5,968 nt of DNA from Methanosarcinaceae archaeon (GTDB lineage Archaea > Halobacteriota > Methanosarcinia > Methanosarcinales > Methanosarcinaceae), in contig JAUVET010000105.1 in NCBI GenBank assembly GCA_030594665.1, positions 1 through 5,968 on the forward strand, written 5' to 3'. Position 1 is the first letter of the stretch; each line of letters opens with the position of its first letter. The translations under genes were made by a program, and so were the position numbers. The notes under the pieces are model-generated. The model searched no databases. It was not told the DNA's origin and was given only the letters and a program-made list of their open reading frames with translations. Positions 1 through 5,859 of the stretch are shown one piece after another.

Positions 1-92
1 GCAAGTACGAAATCTCCAGTCTTGACAGTCTTTCCGGCTGCCTTTGAAAATATCTTTTCTGAAATTGTCATTGGATGATCATTATTTGACAT
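1..92 (-). CDS. leuC: 3-isopropylmalate/homoaconitate dehydratase large subunit, N-terminus (partial)
   Basis: The reverse strand reads MSNNDHPMTISEKIFSKAAG and continues KTVKTGDFVL before running off the left edge, so about 30 residues are visible. The segment TISEKIFSKAAGK followed by a V-x-x-GD-hydrophobic motif is the characteristic N-terminus of the LeuC/HacA branch of the aconitase superfamily. These enzymes bind a [4Fe-4S] cluster and isomerise 2-isopropylmalate (leucine pathway) or, in methanogens, homocitrate-type substrates (coenzyme B and 2-oxosuberate pathway); the visible part cannot separate the two. The cluster cysteines lie outside the window. Either ATG at 92 or the in-frame ATG at 71 could start it. 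Neither has an SD, and an AT-rich TATA-like stretch about 30 bases upstream of position 92 suggests leaderless initiation, so 92 is preferred. The gene shares the strand of the 320-1003 gene, but 227 bases and its own promoter separate them. Confidence 0.8.
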   Translation of the reverse strand, partial: MSNNDHPMTISEKIFSKAAGKTVKTGDFVL

Positions 93-138
93 GGTAATCG
101 TGCAATTAATTGTTGATATTATAAATAAATCAATCGAT
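93..138 (-). promoter_or_regulatory. Putative archaeal promoter of the dehydratase gene
   Basis: On the minus strand a TATA-like run ATTTATTTATAATATC covers about 115-130. Its centre lies roughly 30 bases before the ATG at 92, so transcription would begin at or just before the start codon (leaderless or nearly so), in line with the lack of an SD. Between TATA and ATG sits a perfect 10-bp palindrome CAATTAATTG (103-112), and TTGAT/ATCAA half-sites (113-117 and 129-133) flank the TATA box. These could be operator sites, but such AT-rich palindromes also arise by chance. Confidence 0.4.
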
Positions 139-212
139 GAACTTGGTGCTTATCGTCCAATTCCGGGACTTTTTAATATATTCCGGATAAATGGATCGTG
201 GTAAAAAAATTC

Positions 213-270
213 ACCGCAGAGGGCGCAGAGGGCGCAGAGAGTCATTATTTTTTCTCTGTGTTCCTCTGTG
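213..270. repeat. GCAGAG-rich interrupted inverted repeat (dispersed-repeat-like hairpin)
   Basis: The left arm contains the 9-bp unit GCAGAGGGC at 216-224 and 225-233 plus a partial third copy to 241. The right arm carries CTCTGTG at 254-260 and again at 264-270. Read as plus-strand RNA, 224-239 pairs with 254-270 in a 16-bp stem with three G-U pairs and one bulged U, around a loop of about 14 bases. On the minus strand the G-U pairs become A-C mismatches, so the fold is stronger in plus-strand RNA although no plus-strand gene is nearby. Left-arm text of this kind (CACCGCAGAG... GCGCAGAG) resembles an intergenic repeat I remember from many environmental bacterial and archaeal genomes; that is memory, not a search. 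A T7 run follows the hairpin on the minus strand (203-209), so a termination role is also possible. Confidence 0.6.
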
Positions 271-297
271 ATTTTCCGAACCATTCCGGAAGATAAT

Positions 298-314
298 AAA
301 AAGTCTCTAAAAAA
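298..314 (-). terminator. T-tract terminator of the YkgJ-type gene
   Basis: Directly after the TAG stop of the minus-strand gene (320-322) the transcript would read a T6 run (314-309) and then a T5 run (302-298). Archaeal RNA polymerase terminates mainly on such T-rich tracts without needing a hairpin. No stable stem lies immediately before the runs; the GCAGAG hairpin and another T7 lie further downstream and could serve as a backup. Confidence 0.45.
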
Positions 315-319
315 TCACC

Positions 320-1003
320 CTATTCCCTTATGAACTCATGTGTTCCGTTACTATCATGTACGACATAAACAATGTCTTTTTTTCCGCATGGATGTGGGGC
401 TGCGATCTCAGTGCCTTCTTGTTTTGTGGCAATTTCCTCAAACTTCTCATAAAGTGCGATCGTATCCCCAAGTTCTGCCACATACCTGTCGATCACATCA
501 CTTGCCAACTTTAGACTTTCCTCCGGCGATATCTTGCGCTCCAACCCCTCACATTCGGATACATGAAGTTCCATATTCTGCATGTAAAATGGATATGTAC
601 GGCATAGCATCGGGCGCACATTGTGTATCCTGCACCTGTTGGATATATCTGCATCTTCGATAAAATTGCAGTCCCCATTGTTTTTGCGCAAAAGCATCCA
701 TCCGAATGTGTGTATTCTTCCTTTTGCATCTATTATGTCAGTGAATTCGGGATCATCCGATGTTGCCGGAGTTATGATCTCATCTGACCCGATTCCGGTA
801 TGGTCTGCGATCAACTGTATCTCCTGTGGTATCAGCAATACCCTATTATCCCCAAACGCACGCCTGCAGCATTTTCCGCACATGAGACAGGAAAAACCAA
901 TGTTTTCGATTTTCGCTGCAATTGTTTTTTTGCTGATATTTGATGCATCTGCGAGTTCCCGTTCCAATTCCCGTATTAAAAGCGACTTGTATTTCTCATC
1001 CAT
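320..1003 (-). CDS. YkgJ-family CxxCxxCC metal-cluster protein (putative Zn/Fe-chelating)
   Basis: This 227-residue soluble protein has no signal peptide or membrane segment. Residues 39-46 carry the family signature FSCLMCGKCCR (Cys39, 42, 45, 46). Further conserved cysteines follow: GDCNFI (Cys112), NRCRIHNVRPMLCRTYPF (Cys124 and Cys134) and SEC (Cys151). This is the usual spacing of the CxxCxxCC (YkgJ/UPF0153) family, thought to bind an Fe-S cluster or zinc. The family's biochemical role is mostly unknown; the FliB lysine methylase shares this type of cysteine core. The first 35 residues are a charged, probably helical leader. Cys206 (HPCGKKD) near the C-terminus is extra. The ATG at 1003 is preceded by AAGG about 8 bases upstream, a weak SD. 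The gene is transcribed away from the methyltransferase, and the two share a 186-bp divergent intergenic region. Family assignment is firm; the substrate is unknown. Confidence 0.85.
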   Translation of the reverse strand: MDEKYKSLLIRELERELADASNISKKTIAAKIENIGFSCLMCGKCCRRAFGDNRVLLIPQEIQLIADHTGIGSDEIITPATSDDPEFTDIIDAKGRIHTFGWMLLRKNNGDCNFIEDADISNRCRIHNVRPMLCRTYPFYMQNMELHVSECEGLERKISPEESLKLASDVIDRYVAELGDTIALYEKFEEIATKQEGTEIAAPHPCGKKDIVYVVHDSNGTHEFIRE

Positions 1004-1045
1004 ATCTTGAACCTTATTTTTGTATGTCTTGCTACATAATCAAGA

Positions 1046-1095
1046 TATCGAGGATTTCATTGAGATCCCCTATCGAGGATTTCATTGAAATCCTC
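1046..1095. repeat. Two tandem 25-bp units, each centred on a 21-bp palindrome (candidate double operator)
   Basis: The unit starting TATCGAGGATTTCATTGA occurs at 1046-1070 and, directly adjacent, at 1071-1095; the copies match at 23 of 25 positions. The second copy contains a perfect palindrome at 1075-1095: GAGGATTTCA, one central T, then TGAAATCCTC. The first copy has the same palindrome at 1050-1070, with two changes in its right half. The pair lies between divergent genes: about 43-92 bases upstream of the minus-strand ATG at 1003, and about 35 bases upstream of the TATA box of the plus-strand methyltransferase. This suits binding of a dimeric helix-turn-helix regulator to two sites, but no regulator is encoded in the window. 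A decayed mobile repeat is the main alternative. Confidence 0.6.
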
Positions 1096-1128
1096 TGTAG
1101 AAAATGCAGTCAATTGATAAATGAAAAC

Positions 1129-1140
1129 ATATATTTAAAT
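1129..1140 (+). promoter_or_regulatory. Putative TATA box of the methyltransferase gene
   Basis: The sequence ATATATTTAAAT is a good archaeal TATA-box match. It lies about 55 bases before the ATG at 1190, which would put the transcription start near 1155-1162 and leave a leader of about 30 bases carrying the SD at 1176-1180. The tandem palindromes lie just upstream, where an activator or repressor could act. Confidence 0.45.
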
Positions 1141-1189
1141 GAAATAAAAATCTTCCCTTTAACATTATCAGGAATAGGAGCAACACCTA

Positions 1190-1792
1190 ATGAAAAAAAC
1201 AAAAAGCCACGATCTTTTTAGATATCTGGCACCTATATATGATACGGTTGCCAGGGTCGCTTCATTTGGCAAGTATGATTCGATGCGACGTTCACTTGTT
1301 GCACAGGCAGGCATCACGTCCGGAGATAAGGTGCTTGACCTTGCAACAGGGACAGGTTATCTTTCTGAGATACTTGATGGGTGTGAGATCGTTGGTGCGG
1401 ATATTTCACTTCATATGGTGAACCAGGCACGCAAAAAGACAGATGCTTCATTTGTACTTTCGGATGCACATGCGCTCCCATTTGCATCTAATTCTTTTGA
1501 TGCCGCAGTGTGCAGTTTTGCTTTGCATGAGGTCAGGCATCCCAGAACAGTGATATCTGAAATGTTCAGGGTCGTAAGACCCGGGGGCACGGTTGCGGTG
1601 ATGGATGTGGTTTTACAGTCTTCTCCAACAAAAAAAATGTTGCTGTTCGCGTATCATTTGTTTGTTGAAATGCTTACTGCAAATTACATGCACCCTGACG
1701 ATCTTGCAGATTCCTTCAAGCACGCCGGAAGTGTAATAAGCAATGTCAAGATGGCCGGGCTGGTTGCACAGGTGTCTGGTGAAAAAAAATAG
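1190..1792 (+). CDS. Class I SAM-dependent methyltransferase (UbiE/COQ5-like)
   Basis: This 200-residue protein has the Rossmann-fold methyltransferase motifs in order. The N-terminal FRYLAPIYDTV (10-20) is typical of UbiE-like enzymes. Motif I is VLDLATGTG (48-56), which binds S-adenosylmethionine. The acidic post-I strand is VGADIS (68-73), with Asp71 expected to contact the ribose. Motif II is FDAAVCSFALHEV (103-115) and motif III is RVVRPGG (127-133). After motif III only about 65 residues remain, fewer than the roughly 250-residue UbiE/MenG enzymes, so this is a compact member and its acceptor cannot be inferred. It lacks membrane segments and is presumably cytosolic. The ATG at 1190 has the SD AGGAG at 1176-1180, 9 bases upstream. 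It appears to be transcribed alone, divergent from the YkgJ-type gene and separated from the next gene by 143 bases with its own promoter. Confidence 0.85.
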   Translation: MKKTKSHDLFRYLAPIYDTVARVASFGKYDSMRRSLVAQAGITSGDKVLDLATGTGYLSEILDGCEIVGADISLHMVNQARKKTDASFVLSDAHALPFASNSFDAAVCSFALHEVRHPRTVISEMFRVVRPGGTVAVMDVVLQSSPTKKMLLFAYHLFVEMLTANYMHPDDLADSFKHAGSVISNVKMAGLVAQVSGEKK

Positions 1793-1803
1793 TATTTGTT
1801 GGT

Positions 1804-1811
1804 CGTTTTTA
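1804..1811 (+). terminator. Weak T-tract after the methyltransferase gene
   Basis: A short T5 run (1806-1810) lies about 14 bases after the TAG stop and is the only T-rich candidate before the next promoter. A small GC-rich stem, CCGC (1824-1827) with GCGG (1833-1836), follows. Neither is strong, so read-through is possible. Confidence 0.25.
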
Positions 1812-1870
1812 TGCCGAATCAATCCGCTTGCGGCGGTTGTTGAATCATGTGCAAAAAAAACAGCTGCCCA

Positions 1871-1900
1871 TATAAAATTTTATAAGCAGTTATGTATATA
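1871..1900 (+). promoter_or_regulatory. Putative promoter of the PGF-CTERM protein operon
   Basis: Two TATA-like elements are present. TATAAAATTTTATA (1871-1884) is a perfect 14-bp palindrome. TATGTATATA (1891-1900) lies just downstream. The first would give a transcription start near 1898-1902 and a leader of about 35 bases that includes both arms of the hairpin at 1906-1931. The second would give a leader of roughly 12 bases that keeps only the SD side. Which one is used cannot be decided from sequence. Confidence 0.45.
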
Positions 1901-1905
1901 TTCTT

Positions 1906-1932
1906 TCACCCCCATACAAAGTTGAGGGTGAT
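1906..1932 (+). promoter_or_regulatory. Strong SD for a TTG start, potentially masked by a 6-bp hairpin
   Basis: GAGGGTGAT (1924-1932) closely matches the archaeal SD consensus and fixes the unusual TTG start at 1936. TCACCC (1906-1911) is the exact complement of GGGTGA (1926-1931), so the leader RNA can fold into a 6-bp stem with a 14-base loop that buries most of the SD. This could lower or gate translation if transcription starts upstream of 1906. Confidence 0.4.
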
Positions 1933-1935
1933 ATT

Positions 1936-2907
1936 TTGTCGTGGAACAAATCAACCATAATCCGAATTCTGATATTAACATCTATTCTACTTGCATCCAC
2001 TTTGTCAAGCGGGTGCCTTCGAAGTTTCGAAGAGGAAAGTCAGCTTAGAATTACGAACATGGACATTTCTGCAAAGGAAGTAAAAAGTGCTTTTGTGGAT
2101 ATTGATGTCACAACTTATGTTGAGAATTTCCACGGCGATTCGAGTAAGAACACATCACTCCTGCTAAAAGCATTCAGCACAAAAACCGGTTTGCTTGAGG
2201 TGCAAACACAGGACGATATCGGCATCATCAATAAAGGTGATACCGTAACCATTGTCCAATCGCTTAAACTGAAAAAAGAAGGCGGATACCGGATCGTTGC
2301 TGTTCTGTTCGAAGAAGACAAGAGAAAGAATACCGGGGAGATCACAATTTATAATTTAGAGAACCTGCCGGCAGATGTTCAGGATATCGGGATCGAGGTT
2401 GCCGGAATGGACTTCCTTGTGCGTGAAGTCGATGGCGGCAGGGTGGTGATACAAAGTGACCTGTATCTTACAAATGAAGGAACCGTCACAAGCGGTGATT
2501 ACCGGATGCTCATCAAAGCACGGGAGATGGATGCACGCCTGCTTGCCGATAAGGAATGGATGCAGACCGGTTCGATCAAGCCCGAAACCACCGTGATAAG
2601 AAGTTTGAACCTGACAGTTCCGAATCACTACAACTACGTTGTTGAGGTATTGATATGGAACAATGATACCATTGTCAAACGCGGGGAAGATTATGTACAA
2701 CTCAAACCACAAATGACGGTTGATGTTGGAACGCAAGTTGAGACAAAACACATCGAGACCAGTGATTTTATCGTACCCGGGGAAGTAATGGAAGAACCTA
2801 TGGGGTATAGGGATATGCCAATGGAAGAAGGACCCGGATTTGGAATATTACTTGCGATTGCCTCAATATCGTTAGTGGTACTGATACAGAGGAGGAGAGA
2901 GAAATGA
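1936..2907 (+). CDS. Exported surface protein with lipobox-like cysteine and PGF-CTERM anchor
   Basis: This 323-residue protein starts at TTG. The next in-frame ATG encodes Met42, beyond the signal peptide, and a strong SD sits before the TTG. Residues 8-23 are a hydrophobic signal segment followed by LSSGC (Cys27), a near-lipobox. The mature part is beta-rich and appears to hold two related extracellular domains, about 37-140 and 147-258, joined by the segment ENLPADVQDIGIEV. Three N-glycosylation sequons are visible (NTS at 72, NLT at 225, NDT at 243). An acidic, Met/Pro-rich linker (about 270-298) leads to PGFG (300-303), a short hydrophobic helix (to about 317) and RRREK: the three-part PGF-CTERM signal cut by archaeosortase A and replaced by a lipid. 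The layout resembles archaeal proteins annotated DUF7490, by memory only. Function is unknown; a cell-surface structural or binding role is likely. Its TGA overlaps the next ATG. Confidence 0.75.
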   Translation: MSWNKSTIIRILILTSILLASTLSSGCLRSFEEESQLRITNMDISAKEVKSAFVDIDVTTYVENFHGDSSKNTSLLLKAFSTKTGLLEVQTQDDIGIINKGDTVTIVQSLKLKKEGGYRIVAVLFEEDKRKNTGEITIYNLENLPADVQDIGIEVAGMDFLVREVDGGRVVIQSDLYLTNEGTVTSGDYRMLIKAREMDARLLADKEWMQTGSIKPETTVIRSLNLTVPNHYNYVVEVLIWNNDTIVKRGEDYVQLKPQMTVDVGTQVETKHIETSDFIVPGEVMEEPMGYRDMPMEEGPGFGILLAIASISLVVLIQRRREK

Positions 2908-3137
2908 ACGACACGACCGATACAAAACCTGCAATGGAGGGACACTTCAAACAGGGAGTGTTCATTATTGCCATGCTATTGCTATTCGTAGCTACATTCC
3001 AGCTTTACTTTTCAATGGAAAGTATAATCAGGACATGGCTTGAGTACGAGTATATCTCGATCTTCAAGGCATTCTACAATCTCGGCGTAATATTGATCTG
3101 TGTTTACCTGATCAAATCATATATTGTTAAAAGGTAG
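2904..3137 (+). CDS. Small two-helix membrane protein, translationally coupled to the PGF-CTERM protein
   Basis: This 77-residue protein has no recognised family. A polar N-terminus (1-17) is followed by a hydrophobic helix at about 18-36, a short charged segment with WLEYEY (45-50), a second helix at about 52-72 and a basic tail, KSYIVKR. Its ATG overlaps the upstream stop (ATGA), and a near-perfect SD GGAGGAGA (2891-2898) lies inside the end of the upstream gene, so the two proteins are almost certainly co-translated. The context suggests a membrane partner or assembly factor for the exported protein, but nothing in the sequence shows an activity. The coupling and strong SD make it very likely a real gene despite its size. 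Confidence 0.75.
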   Translation: MNDTTDTKPAMEGHFKQGVFIIAMLLLFVATFQLYFSMESIIRTWLEYEYISIFKAFYNLGVILICVYLIKSYIVKR

Positions 3138-3187
3138 GGGCTGCTGGCTCCTATTGTTTAACATTTGACATTTGTATTATTTTTATG
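3133..3187 (+). terminator. Hairpin overlapping the stop codon, followed by T-rich tract
   Basis: TAGGGGC (3135-3141, beginning with the TAG stop itself) pairs with GGCTCCTA (3147-3153), giving a 7-bp stem with one G-U pair and a 5-base loop, extendable by two more G-U pairs. It is followed by TTGTTTAAC and then TTTGTATTATTTTT (3171-3184). In archaea the T-rich stretch alone could end transcription; the stem may assist or protect the 3' end of the two-gene mRNA. Confidence 0.45.
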
Positions 3188-3270
3188 ATGGTGATGTTGG
3201 ATACGGAGATCGCCGGAAAAGCCCACTGTTCATATCTCATCACTTTTCTGACAATCTCTACGGGTGAAAT

Positions 3271-3290
3271 AAATATACCATTTTATATAA
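3271..3290 (+). promoter_or_regulatory. Putative TATA box of the U32 operon
   Basis: TTTTATATAA (3281-3290) is a strong archaeal TATA candidate centred about 33 bases before the ATG at 3319, with AAATATA (3271-3277) as a second choice. The stronger box would give a leader of less than about 10 bases. The only SD-like bases (AGGA, 3313-3316) are just 2 bases from the ATG, so initiation is probably leaderless or near-leaderless, unlike the two-gene operon upstream. Confidence 0.45.
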
Positions 3291-3318
3291 CATTCAGAAC
3301 ATTGTATAGTTTAGGAAC

Positions 3319-5859
3319 ATGAGCTCAAAACCGGAATTATTGGCTCCGGCAGGGGATATGGAGTCACTGATAGCAGCCGTAGAGAATGGTGCCGATGCGA
3401 TCTATTTTGGAACTGATATGTTCAGTGCAAGAGGGTTTGCCAACAATTTCACAGTCAACAGTCTAATGGATGGTATTGACTATGCACATCTGCGCGGTGT
3501 CAAGGCATACGTAACTGTAAACACCCTTATAAAAGACAGTGAGATGGATAGAGCCATCAATCTACTTTATTACCTGGACGAGTATGGTGCCGATGCAGTG
3601 ATCGTACAGGATATTGGACTACTGTCAAAGATACGTGAACTCTCTCTCGATCTTCCTGTTCATGCCAGTACCCAGATGACGACACACAACAGCGAAGGAG
3701 TGAAATTCCTTGAGGAATTGGGTGTAAAAAGGGTTGTACTTGCAAGGGAACTGTCGCTTGATGAGATCCGTGAGATAAAACGGAATATCGAAAATAACAT
3801 CAATAACACTAATAACACCAATACCGGCATTGAGATCGAGACATTCATACATGGTGCGCTGTGTGTATCATATTCAGGGCAGTGTCTTTTTAGTAGTATT
3901 ATCGGGGGGCGAAGTGGAAATCGCGGTTATTGTGCCCAGCCCTGCCGTAAAAAGTATGAATTGCGTAAAAACGGGCATGTTGTAAAAACAGATGGAAAAT
4001 ACCTGTTAAGTCCAAAAGACCTGAACACAACCGGAATTCTGCCACAGCTTATTGATGCCGGTATTGATTCTTTCAAGATAGAAGGTCGCATGAAACGACC
4101 CGAATATGTTGCAGGCGTTGTCAGGATATACCGCAATCTGATCGATCGGTATGTGGAAAACCCTTCCGGATATTTTGTCACAAAGGACGAATCGATGCGC
4201 CTTTCACAGTTGTTTAACCGAGGTTTTACTTCTTCTTACCTGTTGGGAAAACCCCACACCGACTTGATGAGCCGAAAACGACCATACAGTCGAGGAGTGC
4301 CTATTGGGACTGTTGTAGGATATGACCGCAAGTCCGGGCGCATGCGCGTGGATATTTCGGGTCAACTCAACACAGGTGATGGGATCGGGATCCAGATGGA
4401 GAATGGTGCAGCTGGTGCAGCTGGTACGGCCGGCGCGGTTGATACCGGTGAGGTCGTCCACCGCATGTATGAGGATGGCAGGCAAATAAACCGTGCGGAA
4501 GCGGGTATGGTTGTCGATATACCATCTGATACACAGGTGCGCCCAGGCAGTATTGTTTACAGAACGCTTGACAAGACATTGATGGGATCGTTACAGAAAA
4601 CATTCAGATCACCTGTCCCACTCCGAAAGGTACCTGTTACCATTAACACAAAAGCCGCTTTGGGGGAACCATTTATGTTGAATATTGAGGATATCGATTT
4701 TAATATGGTACAGATCGAGTCTGAATATGTGATCGAGCGGGCAACTAAAAAACCCACGACTAAAACCCAGGTCATTCAGCAATTAACAAAACTTGGAAAC
4801 ACTGTTTTTGATGTGTTTACCATCAATGCGAGTGTCGAGGATGATATATTTATCCCGATAAGTCTGTTAAACGATATCAGAAAAGATACGATCTCCCGTC
4901 TCAATGAAGCACGGGTGACACAATGGAGGCGTAGTGCACATGCTGCCTATGTTCCTGTGCCTGCATATTCATTATCCGGATCTGAATGCGGCGCGGTCGG
5001 TGTTCCGGTTAAACCTTTGGTCGCTGTTACTATTGATACTCCGGAAGGTGTGCAAAAAGCGATCTCCGGTGGTGCAGACGTTATATATTTCAGTGTGGCA
5101 TATCAGCGAAATGATGGAGATCCGGACTATGGGTCTGCCATTGAGTATGTGCACAAAGCGGGACGACAGATATATTTCGATACGCCAAAGATTGTAAAAG
5201 ACAATAAGATGAATGTGATCGATGATGTTTTCCGGATGGCAAAAACGCTTGGTTCTGATGGGGTTTTGGTATCAAATGCGGCTACGTTTCGGCATGCAAA
5301 GAAGATGGGACTTGGGATCATTGTGGATAGTCCTTTTAACGTGTTCAACCACAGTTCACTTGATTTTTGGATCGGGCAGGGTGTACATATGGTTGTGCTC
5401 TCTCCCGAACTGACACTTGATGAGGTCGGGGTGATCGCTCCATTTGGTGCAACCGAATGTATCGTACACGGACGGCTGGAACTGATGGAATCCGAACATT
5501 GTATTGTTGGCGGGATGTATGAAGGTGCCTGCCCTATGCCGTGTAAGGATAATGAGTTTGAGCTTGTGGATGAGAAAAGATACACGTTCCCGATCAGGAT
5601 GGACAGTGATTGCAGGATGCATGTATTGAATTCAAAAACGCTGTGTATGCTTGACGATATTCCGAAAATTATTGAAGCCGGTGTTTCAAGCATCAGGATC
5701 GATGCAAGAACAATTGATAAATTGGATGTTGAAACGGTTGTACGATCATACAGGGATGCGATCGACGGATGTTTTATGGATGGTCGCAAGATTACGAAAA
5801 CATGCAAAGATATTACCGAAGATCATACAAAAGGTCATTATTTCAGGGGTGTTAAATGA
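3319..5859 (+). CDS. U32-family protein with tandem U32-like domains (RlhA/TrhP/UbiU-related Fe-S protein)
   Basis: This is an 846-residue cytosolic protein. Residues 1-300 form a U32 TIM-barrel-like domain: [12 protein letters not shown] (6-17), NGADAIYFG (23-31), and the family signature [19 protein letters not shown] (174-192), then [10 protein letters not shown] (202-211) and [13 protein letters not shown] (252-264). Cys182, 189, 205 and 209 are probable [4Fe-4S] ligands. A middle beta-rich region (about 300-550) fits the collagenase-like DUF3656 extension of RlhA-type members. Residues 565-820 repeat the barrel: GGADVIYFS (584-592), [12 protein letters not shown] (692-703, echoing [12 protein letters not shown] at 139-150), [12 protein letters not shown] (717-728), CPMPC (738-742) and [11 protein letters not shown] (763-773). 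Despite the peptidase name, characterised members hydroxylate RNA bases or ubiquinone precursors using prephenate or O2-independent chemistry; which applies here is open. Two 9-bp in-frame tandem repeats insert Asn/Thr-rich (159-169) and Gly/Ala-rich (363-374) loops. It overlaps the next gene by ATGA. Confidence 0.85.
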   Translation: MSSKPELLAPAGDMESLIAAVENGADAIYFGTDMFSARGFANNFTVNSLMDGIDYAHLRGVKAYVTVNTLIKDSEMDRAINLLYYLDEYGADAVIVQDIGLLSKIRELSLDLPVHASTQMTTHNSEGVKFLEELGVKRVVLARELSLDEIREIKRNIENNINNTNNTNTGIEIETFIHGALCVSYSGQCLFSSIIGGRSGNRGYCAQPCRKKYELRKNGHVVKTDGKYLLSPKDLNTTGILPQLIDAGIDSFKIEGRMKRPEYVAGVVRIYRNLIDRYVENPSGYFVTKDESMRLSQLFNRGFTSSYLLGKPHTDLMSRKRPYSRGVPIGTVVGYDRKSGRMRVDISGQLNTGDGIGIQMENGAAGAAGTAGAVDTGEVVHRMYEDGRQINRAEAGMVVDIPSDTQVRPGSIVYRTLDKTLMGSLQKTFRSPVPLRKVPVTINTKAALGEPFMLNIEDIDFNMVQIESEYVIERATKKPTTKTQVIQQLTKLGNTVFDVFTINASVEDDIFIPISLLNDIRKDTISRLNEARVTQWRRSAHAAYVPVPAYSLSGSECGAVGVPVKPLVAVTIDTPEGVQKAISGGADVIYFSVAYQRNDGDPDYGSAIEYVHKAGRQIYFDTPKIVKDNKMNVIDDVFRMAKTLGSDGVLVSNAATFRHAKKMGLGIIVDSPFNVFNHSSLDFWIGQGVHMVVLSPELTLDEVGVIAPFGATECIVHGRLELMESEHCIVGGMYEGACPMPCKDNEFELVDEKRYTFPIRMDSDCRMHVLNSKTLCMLDDIPKIIEAGVSSIRIDARTIDKLDVETVVRSYRDAIDGCFMDGRKITKTCKDITEDHTKGHYFRGVK
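3793..3825 (+). repeat. In-frame 9-bp tandem repeat encoding an Asn/Thr-rich loop
   Basis: Three 9-bp units, AATAACATC, AATAACACT and AATAACACC, are followed by a partial AATACC. They encode [11 protein letters not shown] (residues 159-169), just before the cysteine signature of the first U32 domain. The third position varies as expected for an ageing minisatellite kept in frame. Confidence 0.8.
4405..4440 (+). repeat. In-frame 9-bp tandem repeat encoding a Gly/Ala-rich loop
   Basis: GGTGCAGCT occurs twice exactly (4405-4413, 4414-4422) and is followed by two degenerate units, GGTACGGCC and GGCGCGGTT. Together they encode [12 protein letters not shown] (363-374) within the middle beta-rich region of the U32 protein, probably a flexible surface loop. 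Confidence 0.8.

Noticed and set aside
103..112. Palindrome CAATTAATTG in the dehydratase leader as an operator
   Set aside because: It is a 10-bp AT-rich palindrome in AT-rich DNA, readily expected by chance, and has no second copy nearby. It is kept only as a note in the promoter entry.
1046..1095. Tandem repeat as a possible CRISPR remnant
   Set aside because: The units touch each other with no spacer, there are only two, and no cas gene is near. Their internal palindromes fit operators or mobile repeats better.
621..1221. Plus-strand open frames of 129 and 93 codons across the YkgJ-type gene and the divergent region
   Set aside because: They are antisense to the CxxCxxCC protein. The second also runs through the tandem palindromes and into the methyltransferase start, with no SD and no recognisable motif.
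1793..1925. Small plus-strand open frame overlapping the end of the methyltransferase and the following promoter
   Set aside because: It would start inside the methyltransferase gene and run through the TATA-like palindrome, and its translation has no family features. I see no gene in this gap.
5127..5807. A 226-codon open frame on the minus strand inside the U32 gene
   Set aside because: It lies wholly antisense to a well-supported coding region with conserved U32 motifs. The translation is Ser/Thr/Ile-rich with no recognisable family, as expected of a mirror frame.
3319..5859. Annotation as a secreted collagenase/peptidase
   Set aside because: There is no signal peptide and no classical protease catalytic motif. 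The cysteine signatures match the Fe-S members of U32 whose characterised activities are hydroxylations.
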